Part shown: positions 44,002 through 52,488 of the stretch, piece by piece
Position numbering within the stretch: the stretch's first letter is position 1
How the letters are laid out: each line of letters begins with the position of its first letter
Source of the DNA: Salmonella enterica subsp. enterica serovar Typhimurium str. LT2
Lineage (GTDB): Bacteria; Pseudomonadota; Gammaproteobacteria; Enterobacterales; Enterobacteriaceae
Assembly: GCF_000006945.2 (NCBI RefSeq)
Contig: NC_003197.2
Coordinates: 4,774,001-4,838,000 of the forward strand
Length of the DNA stretch: 64,000 nucleotides
Reading direction: 5' to 3'
The notes under the pieces: generated by a model
The model's input: the letters and a program-made list of their open reading frames with translations, nothing else
Told to the model about the DNA's origin: nothing
The model's database searches: none
Program-made: the position numbers and the translations under genes

Positions 44002-44771
44002 GCTGGCGCTTTATCGATACACACTGCCATTTTGATTTCCCGCCCTTTACGGGCGATGAGCGCGCCAGTATTCAGCGTGCCTGTGAGGCGGGCGTTGAAA
44101 AAATCATCGTGCCGGCGACCGAGGCGGCGCACTTTCCCCGCGTGCTGGCGCTGGCGGCGCGTTTCCCGTCGCTTTATGCTGCGCTGGGATTGCACCCCAT
44201 TGTGATTGAGCGTCATGCCGATGACGATTCTGATAAGCTGCAACAAGCGCTGGCGCAGCAACAGAACGTCGTGGCGGTAGGCGAGATCGGGCTCGATCTT
44301 TATCGCGACGACCCGCAGTTCGCCAGGCAAGAGCGATTTTTAGACGCGCAACTGCAACTGGCAAAACGCTACGATCTGCCGGTGATCCTGCACTCGCGGC
44401 GCACGCATGACAAACTGGCGATGCACTTAAAGCGCCAGGATCTGCCGCGAACCGGTGTGGTGCATGGTTTTGCCGGCAGTCTGCAGCAGGCCGAACGCTT
44501 TGTGCGACTGGGCTATAAAATCGGCGTCGGCGGCACCATCACCTACCCGCGCGCCAGTAAAACCCGTGATGTTATGGCGCGCTTGCCGCTGGACGCGCTG
44601 TTGCTGGAGACCGATGCGCCGGATATGCCGCTAAAGGGGTTTCAGGGGCAGCCGAACCGCCCGGAGCAGGCGGCGCGCGTATTTGATGCGCTCTGCGAAT
44701 TACGTCCGGAGCCCGCAGAGGTGATAGCCGATACGCTGTATCGCAATACCATTACCTTGTTTCGGCTCTGA
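43998..44771 (+). CDS. yjjV: TatD-family metal-dependent hydrolase YjjV
   Basis: A 257-residue TIM-barrel hydrolase. Metal ligands are visible as DTHCHFD (residues 7-13), EIGLD (about 93-97), ILHSRR, VHGFAG and ETDAPD near residue 205. Related proteins (TatD, YcfH) are DNases with 3'-5' exonuclease activity; YjjV's role is not settled. The GTG start at 43998 overlaps the yjjU TGA. Confidence 0.9.
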   Translation: MSWRFIDTHCHFDFPPFTGDERASIQRACEAGVEKIIVPATEAAHFPRVLALAARFPSLYAALGLHPIVIERHADDDSDKLQQALAQQQNVVAVGEIGLDLYRDDPQFARQERFLDAQLQLAKRYDLPVILHSRRTHDKLAMHLKRQDLPRTGVVHGFAGSLQQAERFVRLGYKIGVGGTITYPRASKTRDVMARLPLDALLLETDAPDMPLKGFQGQPNRPEQAARVFDALCELRPEPAEVIADTLYRNTITLFRL

Positions 44772-44803
44772 TGGCATCGCAGCCGCCGTCCGGCAGGCGA
44801 CGC

Positions 44804-45667
44804 TTACAAATATAGCGCCGGCAAAATCAGCTTCGCCACCCCACGCGCGCGCAATCCGTCAGCCAGCCGTTCCACCTCTTGCGGCGTCGCGCCTGGCCAG
44901 GCTTTCGCTTCGCCATAGACACCGTGCGCATGAAAGGCATTCAAACGCACCGGAACCTCGCCCAGCGAAGTAATAAACGCCGCCAGTGAATCGATATGCG
45001 CCGCATAGTCCACCTGACCCGGGATAACCAGCAACCGCAGCTCCGCCAGTTTTCCCCGCGCAGCAAGAAAGCGGATACTGTGCTTAATATGCGTGTTATC
45101 ACGTCCGGTCAGACGGTGATGACACTCGCTCTTCCAGGCTTTCAGATCGAGCATTACGCCGTCGCAAACCGGCAGTAGTTTTTGCCAGCCGGTCTCGCTT
45201 AACTGACCATTACTGTCCACCAGACAGGTCAGCCGTTGTAACTGCGGATCGGCTTTGATCGCCGTAAATAGCGCCACAATAAACGGTAATTGCGTGGTCG
45301 CCTCTCCGCCGCTGACGGTAATACCTTCAATAAACAGCGATGCTTTACGAATATGACGCAGCACATCGTCAACGCTCATGGTCTGCGCCATTGGCGTTGC
45401 CTGCTGTGGGCACATTTTCAGGCAGGTATCGCACTGCTCGCAGACGTCCGACCGCCATACCACTTTCCCGCCATCAATGCTGAGGGCGTGGTGCGGACAC
45501 TGCGATACGCATTCCCCGCAGTCGTTACAGCGTCCCATCGTCCACGGGTTATGGCAATTCTTGCAGCGCAAATTGCAGCCCTGTAAGAATAATGCCAGGC
45601 GGCTGCCTGGCCCATCGACGCAGGAAAACGCAATGATCTTACTGACTAAAGCGCATCTGTTGTTCAT
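44804..45667 (-). CDS. yjjW: Radical-SAM glycyl-radical activase YjjW
   Basis: A 287-residue activating enzyme. The radical-SAM cysteines are Cys31, Cys35 and Cys38 (GCNLRCKNC), followed by an inserted double ferredoxin domain with CNDCGECVSQCP and CEQCDTCLKMCP (about residues 48-90), as in most activases other than that of pyruvate formate-lyase. It should install the glycyl radical on YjjI, whose gene lies upstream and overlaps by 29 bases. Confidence 0.92.
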   Translation of the reverse strand: MNNRCALVSKIIAFSCVDGPGSRLALFLQGCNLRCKNCHNPWTMGRCNDCGECVSQCPHHALSIDGGKVVWRSDVCEQCDTCLKMCPQQATPMAQTMSVDDVLRHIRKASLFIEGITVSGGEATTQLPFIVALFTAIKADPQLQRLTCLVDSNGQLSETGWQKLLPVCDGVMLDLKAWKSECHHRLTGRDNTHIKHSIRFLAARGKLAELRLLVIPGQVDYAAHIDSLAAFITSLGEVPVRLNAFHAHGVYGEAKAWPGATPQEVERLADGLRARGVAKLILPALYL

Positions 45668-47189
45668 GGCTGACTACGCGTGGCTGTCGTTCCAGGATGC
45701 GGGTATTACGTGCGGCTTCTTCTCCCAGCCAGGTGGTATTCGTGCGCGAGCCTTCGGCGCGAAATTTCGCCAGATCCGACAGGCGCACCATATAACCGGT
45801 GACGCGCACCAGATCGTTGCCGCTGACATTGGCAGTAAATTCCCGCATCCCGGCTTTGAACGCGCCAAGACAAAGCTGAACCAGCGCCTGCGGATTACGC
45901 TTGATGGTTTCGTCCAGCGTCAGAATGTCGCTGATCCCGGCATGGTAAAAGGCATGGTGCGGCGCGACGGTTTGCAAATGGGTGATAGGGTCCGGTTCAT
46001 CGCCATACGGCAGACGCGCGCCCGGCGTAGTGCCAATATCGGAACTGATGCCAGACTGGGCATGGAGCAGCGCCCGTTGCTTCCAGCCATACTTCACTGG
46101 CGTATTTTCGACGAAATCCGCCAGTTGGGCGCTGATACGGTAGCCCAGCTCGTTCGCCGTATCATTCTTGCCGTAACGGGCGGTCAGGCCCGCGTTTTCG
46201 CACAGCAGATTCACGGCTTCCGCCAGCCCGTACATACCGAACATCGGCGCAAAACGTTCGGGCTCGATCAAACCTTCCTGTACAAGAAAGCTATTCTCAA
46301 AGAAATGTGATTTTTCATAGAGGAATTCACATCGTGAATTAATGATGGCGATCTGCTGTCGGCAGTAGTGCGGTAGCGTACGTGAAAAGAAGTCATCGAC
46401 AGACGTACTGCGTTCTGCCACGGCTTTCAGGTTGAGACGTACCAGCGTACTGCCGCCGCCGCCAAGCGGTAGCGAGTTATAACAACTGACGATGCCATAA
46501 TGGCCTTTTGTGAAAATTTTATCATTTACAGGGCCATTGGAAATGTGTGGCTTACTGCATTCACAAATGTTTTTGGCGACCTCCAGCAGCAGATCGTCCG
46601 GCGTAATTTCCGCATCGTAGATAAACGTCAGGTTAGGCGCCACCTGCTTTAGCTCGGCATCGGCGCGCAAAATCGCTCGTGTGACAGGCGTATCGGCAGG
46701 GCCAATATTGGCATGCATAAAGGCGTCTGGCAGCGTTCTGTCGAGATAACGCCAGAAACGTTTTATTCGAATATCGATCGCATCTTGTGTTAGAATTCTA
46801 ACATACGGTTGCAGCAACGCATCAAGCTGGCCGAGATAAACCGGCATGGACGTCACGGAAGGAACGTGATGATACAGAATGGTGAGTAGGGATAACGCAT
46901 CATCCAGATCTTTCGCGCCTTCCAGTTCCAGCCACTGTGAACCGTTAGCCAGAAATCGGGCGTAATCGGGCAACACGTAGCGCGGTTTGAAGGGGGCGTG
47001 CCCCTCAAACATATCGCAAATGACGCCTTCATCCAGCGCCTGGCGGGCATCTTCCGGCAGGGTGGGATAAGGCAGGGCGTTTTCAGCTTCCAGCGCCAGA
47101 AAATGGCGTTTTTGTTCAGGCGTGAGCACCGGGCTGGTCACAATTTGCTGGCAACGCTGCTGGAGCGCAGTTTCGCATGAGGCAGGCAT
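45639..47189 (-). CDS. yjjI: Glycyl-radical enzyme of unknown substrate, YjjI
   Basis: A 516-residue member of the DUF3029 (YjjI) group, shorter than pyruvate formate-lyase. The C-terminal glycyl-radical loop is RVTGY with Gly465, and a mid-protein Cys-rich zone (AKNICECSKPHIS) lies near residue 210. The reaction is unknown. The start at 47189 follows GAGGAAACGAAG. The gene body contains two DeoR operators (46509-46524 and 46788-46803) of the divergent deo operon, so its DNA has a second, regulatory job. Confidence 0.9.
   Translation of the reverse strand: MPASCETALQQRCQQIVTSPVLTPEQKRHFLALEAENALPYPTLPEDARQALDEGVICDMFEGHAPFKPRYVLPDYARFLANGSQWLELEGAKDLDDALSLLTILYHHVPSVTSMPVYLGQLDALLQPYVRILTQDAIDIRIKRFWRYLDRTLPDAFMHANIGPADTPVTRAILRADAELKQVAPNLTFIYDAEITPDDLLLEVAKNICECSKPHISNGPVNDKIFTKGHYGIVSCYNSLPLGGGGSTLVRLNLKAVAERSTSVDDFFSRTLPHYCRQQIAIINSRCEFLYEKSHFFENSFLVQEGLIEPERFAPMFGMYGLAEAVNLLCENAGLTARYGKNDTANELGYRISAQLADFVENTPVKYGWKQRALLHAQSGISSDIGTTPGARLPYGDEPDPITHLQTVAPHHAFYHAGISDILTLDETIKRNPQALVQLCLGAFKAGMREFTANVSGNDLVRVTGYMVRLSDLAKFRAEGSRTNTTWLGEEAARNTRILERQPRVVSHEQQMRFSQ
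46509..46524. promoter_or_regulatory. Upstream DeoR operator OE, inside yjjI
   Basis: tgtgaaaattttatca matches the DeoR palindrome at 12 of 16 positions and lies exactly 279 bp from operator O1, the spacing described for OE in E. coli. Confidence 0.65.
46788..46803. promoter_or_regulatory. DeoR operator O1 / deoP1 promoter, inside yjjI
   Basis: TGTTAGAATTCTAACA, the perfect 16-bp DeoR palindrome, exactly 599 bp before operator O2. The TAGAAT within it serves as the deoP1 -10 for transcription towards deoC. Confidence 0.92.
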
Positions 47190-47300
47190 CTTCGTTTCCT
47201 CTTTATGCCGGGACGATGCGCTATTGTAGAAAATGGCGGCAAACCGACTTTGATCCTGATGCGCTTATCGCTCGAAGAACAGACGGTGACGGCGGGATAA

Positions 47301-47316
47301 TTTGATTCAGATCTCA
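47301..47316 (+). promoter_or_regulatory. CRP site 2 of deoP2
   Basis: TTTGA-TTCAGA-TCTCA, centred 53 bp upstream of CRP site 1, as in E. coli deoP2. The CytR recognition segment would be between the two. Confidence 0.7.
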
Positions 47317-47353
47317 TTACAGTAATGCAAATTTGTACGTAGTTTTCATTAAC

Positions 47354-47369
47354 TGTGATGTATATCGAA
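47354..47369 (+). promoter_or_regulatory. CRP site 1 of deoP2
   Basis: TGTGA-TGTATA-TCGAA, centred 40.5 bp before the predicted start of transcription at 47402. Confidence 0.78.
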
Positions 47370-47386
47370 GTGTAATCGCGAGTGAA

Positions 47387-47402
47387 TGTTAGAATATTAA
47401 CA
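47387..47402 (+). promoter_or_regulatory. deoP2 -10 and DeoR operator O2
   Basis: tgttagaatattaaca, one internal base off the perfect DeoR palindrome, with TAGAAT (47390-47395) as the -10. DeoR bound here and at O1/OE would loop out the yjjI start. Confidence 0.9.
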
Positions 47403-47448
47403 GACTCGCAAGGTGAAATTTTATACGGCAATGCCGTTGGAGAATGTC

Positions 47449-48228
47449 ATGACTGATTTAAAAGCAAGCAGCCTGCGTGCGCTCAAACTGATGGATCTGA
47501 CCACTCTGAACGATGACGACACCAATGAAAAAGTGATCGCGTTGTGTCATCAGGCAAAAACTCCGGTCGGGAATACGGCGGCGATTTGTATTTACCCGCG
47601 TTTTATCCCGATTGCGCGTAAAACTCTGAAAGAACAAGGTACGCCGGACATCCGCATTGCAACGGTGACTAACTTCCCGCATGGCAATGATGACATCGAT
47701 ATTGCGCTGGCGGAAACCCGTGCGGCGATCGCCTACGGCGCTGACGAAGTGGACGTGGTATTCCCGTACCGCGCGTTGATCGCCGGTAACGAGCAGGTGG
47801 GTTTTGACCTGGTAAAAGCCTGTAAAGACGCTTGTGCCGCAGCGAACGTATTGCTGAAAGTGATTATCGAAACCGGCGAGCTGAAAGAAGAGGCGCTGAT
47901 TCGTAAAGCCTCTGAAATCTCCATTAAAGCCGGTGCGGATTTCATCAAAACCTCTACCGGTAAAGTGCCGGTAAACGCTACGCCGGAAAGCGCGCGCATC
48001 ATGATGGAAGTGATCCGCGACATGGGCGTTTCCAAAACCGTTGGCTTCAAACCGGCGGGCGGCGTACGTACGGCGGAAGACGCGCAGAAATTCCTCGCGA
48101 TTGCAGACGAACTGTTTGGCGCTGACTGGGCAGATTCTCGTCACTACCGCTTTGGCGCATCCAGCCTGCTGGCAAGCCTGCTGAAAGCGCTGGGTCACGG
48201 CGACGGTAAGAGCGCCAGCAGCTACTAA
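47449..48228 (+). CDS. deoC: Deoxyribose-phosphate aldolase DeoC
   Basis: A 259-residue class I aldolase cleaving 2-deoxyribose-5-phosphate to glyceraldehyde-3-phosphate and acetaldehyde. Schiff-base Lys167 (FIKTSTGK) and the second active-site Lys201 (GFKPAGG) are present. Starting at 47449 gives the exact E. coli length; the frame opens 12 codons earlier within the leader. First gene of deoCABD, regulated by DeoR, CytR and CRP. Confidence 0.97.
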   Translation: MTDLKASSLRALKLMDLTTLNDDDTNEKVIALCHQAKTPVGNTAAICIYPRFIPIARKTLKEQGTPDIRIATVTNFPHGNDDIDIALAETRAAIAYGADEVDVVFPYRALIAGNEQVGFDLVKACKDACAAANVLLKVIIETGELKEEALIRKASEISIKAGADFIKTSTGKVPVNATPESARIMMEVIRDMGVSKTVGFKPAGGVRTAEDAQKFLAIADELFGADWADSRHYRFGASSLLASLLKALGHGDGKSASSY

Positions 48229-48238
48229 GCTCTGATTT

Positions 48239-48315
48239 GCCGGATGGCGCTGCGCTTATCCGGCCTACAAATCCAGGCCTGTAGGCCGGATAAGGCGTTA
48301 GCCGCCATCCGGCGA
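48239..48315. repeat. Inverted REP pair between deoC and deoA
   Basis: Units at 48239-48268 (gccggatggcgctgcgcttatccggcctac) and 48280-48315 (gtaggccggataaggcgtta...gccatccggcg) inside the operon; likely shields deoC mRNA from 3' decay. Confidence 0.92.
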
Positions 48316-48351
48316 TGTAAGCCTTCTACTCTTTTCCCTCAGGAGGGTACC

Positions 48352-49674
48352 GTGTTTCTCGCACAAGAAATTATTCGTAAAAAGCGTGATGGTCATGCGT
48401 TGAGTGACGAAGAAATTCGTTTCTTTATTAATGGTATTCGTGACAATACTATCTCTGAAGGGCAGATTGCCGCCCTGGCGATGACCATCTTCTTCCACGA
48501 TATGACCATGCCGGAGCGTGTTTCGCTGACCATGGCGATGCGGGATTCCGGTACTGTCCTTGACTGGAAAAGCCTGAATCTCAATGGCCCGATTGTCGAT
48601 AAGCATTCGACCGGCGGCGTAGGGGACGTGACGTCTCTGATGTTGGGGCCAATGGTAGCGGCCTGCGGCGGTTATGTGCCGATGATCTCCGGTCGCGGCC
48701 TCGGACATACCGGCGGTACGCTCGACAAACTGGAAGCGATCCCGGGCTTCGATATCTTCCCGGACGACAACCGTTTCCGCGAAATTATTCAAGACGTGGG
48801 TGTGGCGATTATTGGGCAAACCAGCTCGCTTGCACCGGCGGACAAACGTTTTTACGCCACCCGCGATATTACCGCGACGGTGGACTCTATTCCGCTGATC
48901 ACCGGCTCCATCCTCGCCAAGAAACTGGCCGAAGGGCTTGATGCGCTGGTAATGGACGTAAAAGTCGGCAGCGGCGCGTTTATGCCAACCTATGAACTTT
49001 CTGAAGCCCTTGCTGAAGCGATTGTCGGCGTGGCAAATGGCGCGGGAGTTCGCACTACGGCGTTGTTAACCGATATGAACCAGGTGCTGGCTTCAAGCGC
49101 CGGTAACGCGGTGGAAGTGCGTGAAGCCGTGCAGTTCCTGACCGGTGAATACCGCAATCCGCGCTTGTTTGACGTCACTATGGCGCTATGCGTGGAGATG
49201 CTGATCTCCGGCCAGCTGGCGAAAGACGACGCCGAAGCGCGTGCCAAACTGCAGGCGGTGCTGGATAACGGTAAAGCGGCAGAAGTCTTTGGTCGTATGG
49301 TGGCCGCGCAGAAAGGGCCAAGCGATTTCGTTGAGAACTACGATAAATACTTGCCGACCGCCATGTTGAGCAAAGCGGTATATGCTGATACCGAAGGGTT
49401 TATCAGCGCAATGGATACGCGTGCGCTGGGGATGGCGGTCGTCTCGATGGGCGGCGGCCGTCGTCAGGCGTCTGACACCATTGATTACAGCGTTGGCTTT
49501 ACCGACATGGCCCGTCTGGGCGACAGCATCGACGGGCAGCGCCCGCTGGCGGTGATTCATGCCAAAGACGAAGCCAGTTGGCAGGAAGCGGCGAAGGCCG
49601 TCAAAGCGGCAATTATCCTTGACGATAAAGCGCCAGCAAGCACACCTTCGGTCTATCGTCGAATTACTGAATAG
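48352..49674 (+). CDS. deoA: Thymidine phosphorylase DeoA
   Basis: A 440-residue homodimeric enzyme converting thymidine plus phosphate to thymine and 2-deoxyribose-1-phosphate. The phosphate-binding signature KHSTGGVGD (about residues 84-92), [16 protein letters not shown] (family motif, about 113-128) and Lys in DVKVGSGAF are intact. The start is the GTG at 48352 behind AGGAGGG; this gives the E. coli length. Confidence 0.96.
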
Positions 49675-49725
49675 TTGTATACTGATCTGATCAATTATTT
49701 TTGAAGCACTAAGTACGGAGAAGAT

Positions 49726-50949
49726 ATGAAACGTGCATTTATTATGGTGCTGGACTCATTCGGCATCGGCGCTACTGAAGACGCGGATCGTTTTGGCGAC
49801 GTAGGTTCCGACACTCTGGGCCACATCGCAGAAGCTTGCGCCAAAGGCGAAGCTGACAATGGCCGTAAAGGCCCGTTGAATCTGCCTAACCTGACTCGTC
49901 TGGGGCTGGTGAAAGCGCATGAAGGCTCTACCGGTAAAATTGCCGCCGGCATGGACGGCAACGCGGACGTTATTGGCGCATACGCATGGGCGCACGAACT
50001 GTCCTCCGGCAAAGATACGCCGTCCGGCCACTGGGAAATCGCCGGCGTGCCGGTGCTGTTCGACTGGGGCTATTTCAGCGATCACGAAAACAGCTTCCCG
50101 CAGGAACTGCTGGATAAGCTGGTGAAACGCGCTAACCTGCCGGGCTACCTCGGTAACTGCCACTCTTCCGGTACGGTCATTCTGGACCAGCTCGGCGAAG
50201 AGCACATGAAAACCGGCAAGCCGATTTTCTACACCTCCGCTGACTCCGTGTTCCAGATTGCCTGCCACGAAGAGACCTTTGGCCTGGATAAACTCTACGA
50301 GCTGTGCGAAATCGCCCGTGAAGAGCTGACCGAAGGCGGCTACAACATTGGCCGCGTGATCGCGCGTCCGTTTATCGGCGACAAGGCCGGTAACTTCCAG
50401 CGTACCGGTAACCGTCACGACCTGGCCGTAGAACCGCCAGCGCCGACTGTGCTGCAGAAACTGGTCGATGAAAAACAGGGCCACGTGGTGTCCGTCGGTA
50501 AGATTGCCGACATCTACGCCAACTGCGGCATCACTAAGAAAGTGAAAGCGACCGGTCTGGACGCGCTGTTCGACGCGACCCTCAAAGAGATGAAAGAAGC
50601 GGGCGATAAAACCATCGTCTTCACTAACTTCGTCGACTTCGACTCTTCCTGGGGCCACCGTCGCGACATCGCGGGCTACGCCGCAGGCCTGGAGCTGTTT
50701 GACCGCCGTCTGCCGGAGCTGATGGAGCTGGTGGGGGAAGATGACATTCTGATCCTGACCGCTGACCACGGCTGTGACCCGAGCTGGACCGGTACTGACC
50801 ATACCCGTGAGCACATTCCGGTGCTGATCTACGGTCCGAAAGTCAAACCGGGCTCTTTAGGTCACCGTGAAACCTTCGCGGATATCGGCCAGACGCTGGC
50901 GACCTACTTTGGTACATCGCCGATGGACTACGGTAAAAACATGCTGTGA
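49726..50949 (+). CDS. deoB: Phosphopentomutase DeoB
   Basis: A 407-residue alkaline-phosphatase-superfamily mutase that converts (deoxy)ribose-1-phosphate to the 5-phosphate using Mn ions. Metal ligands appear in MVLDSFGIG (Asp10), DKAGNFQRTGNRHD and TADHGCDPSWTGTDHTREH. In E. coli a weak deoP3 promoter within the end of deoA adds transcription of deoB-deoD by inosine; it was not located here. Confidence 0.97.
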   Translation: MKRAFIMVLDSFGIGATEDADRFGDVGSDTLGHIAEACAKGEADNGRKGPLNLPNLTRLGLVKAHEGSTGKIAAGMDGNADVIGAYAWAHELSSGKDTPSGHWEIAGVPVLFDWGYFSDHENSFPQELLDKLVKRANLPGYLGNCHSSGTVILDQLGEEHMKTGKPIFYTSADSVFQIACHEETFGLDKLYELCEIAREELTEGGYNIGRVIARPFIGDKAGNFQRTGNRHDLAVEPPAPTVLQKLVDEKQGHVVSVGKIADIYANCGITKKVKATGLDALFDATLKEMKEAGDKTIVFTNFVDFDSSWGHRRDIAGYAAGLELFDRRLPELMELVGEDDILILTADHGCDPSWTGTDHTREHIPVLIYGPKVKPGSLGHRETFADIGQTLATYFGTSPMDYGKNML

Positions 50950-51074
50950 TACCTGTTGTCTTTCGCGCTGTAGATGCGTTGACTTCATTCGCTCACCCCG
51001 GTCACATAGTTAATCTATGCTCCCGGGGATTCACGAATTCGTCGCCTTCCTACAACGCGAAATACTTAGGGTAT
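50949..51074. repeat. ERIC element between deoB and deoD
   Basis: About 126 bp that aligns along its length with the ERIC consensus as remembered: ataccygt start, gctcaccccggtcac core, ggggattcac core, and cgaaatacttagggtat end. It begins in the deoB stop codon. Confidence 0.88.
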
Positions 51075-51097
51075 TTCACTGTTTTGACACACGTTTT

Positions 51098-51130
51098 GTA
51101 GGCCTGATAAGGCGTAGCCGCCATCAGGCA
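51098..51130. repeat. REP element before deoD
   Basis: gtaggcctgataaggcgtagccgccatcaggca, 28 bp before the deoD ATG. Confidence 0.88.
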
Positions 51131-51158
51131 ATAACAACAAATTTAAAGGGAACTGAAG

Positions 51159-51878
51159 ATGGCAACTCCACATATTAATGCAGAAATGGGTGATTTCGCT
51201 GACGTCGTATTGATGCCGGGCGACCCGCTGCGCGCGAAGCACATTGCTGAGACTTTCCTCGAAAATGTTCGCGAAGTGAACAACGTTCGCGGCATGTTAG
51301 GTTTCACCGGGACTTACAAAGGCCGTAAGATCTCCGTGATGGGCCACGGTATGGGTATCCCGTCCTGCTCCATCTACACCAAAGAGCTGATCACCGATTT
51401 CGGCGTGAAGAAAATCATTCGCGTCGGCTCCTGCGGCGCTGTGCGCATGGACGTCAAACTGCGCGACGTGGTGATCGGTATGGGTGCCTGCACCGACTCC
51501 AAAGTGAACCGTATCCGTTTTAAAGATCATGACTTCGCGGCTATCGCTGACTTCGACATGGTGCGTAACGCAGTTGATGCGGCAAAAGCGCTGGGCGTTG
51601 ACGCGCGCGTAGGCAACCTGTTCTCCGCTGACCTGTTCTACTCTCCGGACGGCGAAATGTTCGACGTGATGGAAAAATACGGCGTACTGGGCGTAGAGAT
51701 GGAAGCGGCGGGTATCTACGGCGTTGCGGCTGAATTTGGCGCGAAAGCGCTGACCATCTGCACCGTATCTGACCATATCCGTACCCACGAGCAGACCACT
51801 GCCGCTGAACGTCAGACGACCTTCAACGACATGATCAAAATCGCACTGGAATCCGTACTGCTGGGCGATAAAGAGTAA
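51159..51878 (+). CDS. deoD: Purine-nucleoside phosphorylase DeoD
   Basis: A 239-residue hexameric phosphorylase for purine (deoxy)ribonucleosides. Start MATPHINAEMGDFADVVLMPGDPLRAKHI-type N terminus with the phosphate loop GDPLRAK, the RVGSCGA motif (about 87-93), and MEMEAAG-like sugar site (VEMEAAGIYG, about 179-188) are intact; catalytic Asp in SDHIRTHE. The last deo gene, preceded by AAGGGAACTG. Confidence 0.97.
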   Translation: MATPHINAEMGDFADVVLMPGDPLRAKHIAETFLENVREVNNVRGMLGFTGTYKGRKISVMGHGMGIPSCSIYTKELITDFGVKKIIRVGSCGAVRMDVKLRDVVIGMGACTDSKVNRIRFKDHDFAAIADFDMVRNAVDAAKALGVDARVGNLFSADLFYSPDGEMFDVMEKYGVLGVEMEAAGIYGVAAEFGAKALTICTVSDHIRTHEQTTAAERQTTFNDMIKIALESVLLGDKE

Positions 51879-51884
51879 GATTGT

Positions 51885-51910
51885 GAAGGGGGCCAGAGCA
51901 GGCCCCCTTC
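51885..51910. terminator. Terminator between deoD and the fimbrial cluster (convergent)
   Basis: Perfect 10-bp GC-rich stem gaagggggcc / ggcccccttc with a six-base loop, lying between the converging deoD and fimbrial genes. Confidence 0.85.
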
Positions 51911-51915
51911 ATCGT

Positions 51916-52488
51916 TTATTTCGTCAGCACTTCCCACTGTAAATTGCTTTCTAGCATGACCGTATCGGTAGCATGCGTAAATTGATTATCGTTCAAGACA
52001 GGTGTTAATGTCAGCGTGACGTTCATCATTTTCCCACTGACCTGCTGGTTATTATCCATCGCGATGATACCGTTGTTATTATGTAGCAACAGACTATCCA
52101 GGGCACTGTCATTGGGAGCAAAGCTCACTCTATCAAGGGTGCTGGCAATAGGATAACTTTTACCATCTACTATCATCTGACTAACACGTACGGCGAGACC
52201 ACCGTTATTTCCAAAATAAAATCGTCCCTTTTCCCCCGCTGAGGCCTGCACAAAAAGAGCAATATTCTGGCTTTCTGGGCAACTCACACTAACGTGAACC
52301 TCCTGTGAAGACATTTGATTCCAGCCTTGCTGAGAATTGACGATATCATCTTGCTTAAGCCAGCCAAAGCTGACGTTTGGCGAAGAAAACGTTATTTGGC
52401 AGTCATCGTCGGCCCGGGCTGATGGGGGGAGTAGTGCGGTGAAGATACAACATATAGCAATCCCCAACCATTTGCTGTTGGATTTCAT
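51916..52488 (-). CDS. Exported fimbrial-cluster protein (possible tip or accessory subunit)
   Basis: A 190-residue protein with a Sec signal peptide ending at about residue 26 (PPSARA|DDD). Two cysteines (mature CQITFSS region and VSCPES) could form the disulfide of a pilin-like fold, and the C-terminal strand NLQWEVLTK resembles a weak donor-strand ending. The ATG overlaps the usher stop by four bases, so it belongs to the same operon. Salmonella annotation as I recall calls this operon stj; which letter this gene has I am not sure. Confidence 0.7.
   Translation of the reverse strand: MKSNSKWLGIAICCIFTALLPPSARADDDCQITFSSPNVSFGWLKQDDIVNSQQGWNQMSSQEVHVSVSCPESQNIALFVQASAGEKGRFYFGNNGGLAVRVSQMIVDGKSYPIASTLDRVSFAPNDSALDSLLLHNNNGIIAMDNNQQVSGKMMNVTLTLTPVLNDNQFTHATDTVMLESNLQWEVLTK

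Noticed and set aside
44772..44803. Possible REP between yjjV and yjjW
   Set aside because: Only scattered similarity (gatggcatcgcagccgcc); too decayed to call a unit.
45378..46310. Plus-strand frame of 310 codons across yjjW and yjjI
   Set aside because: It spans the junction of two real minus-strand genes with complete motifs and has no domain of its own.
49756..50814. Minus-strand frame of 352 codons opposite deoB
   Set aside because: A shadow of deoB, caused by its strong codon bias; no ribosome binding site or recognisable domain.
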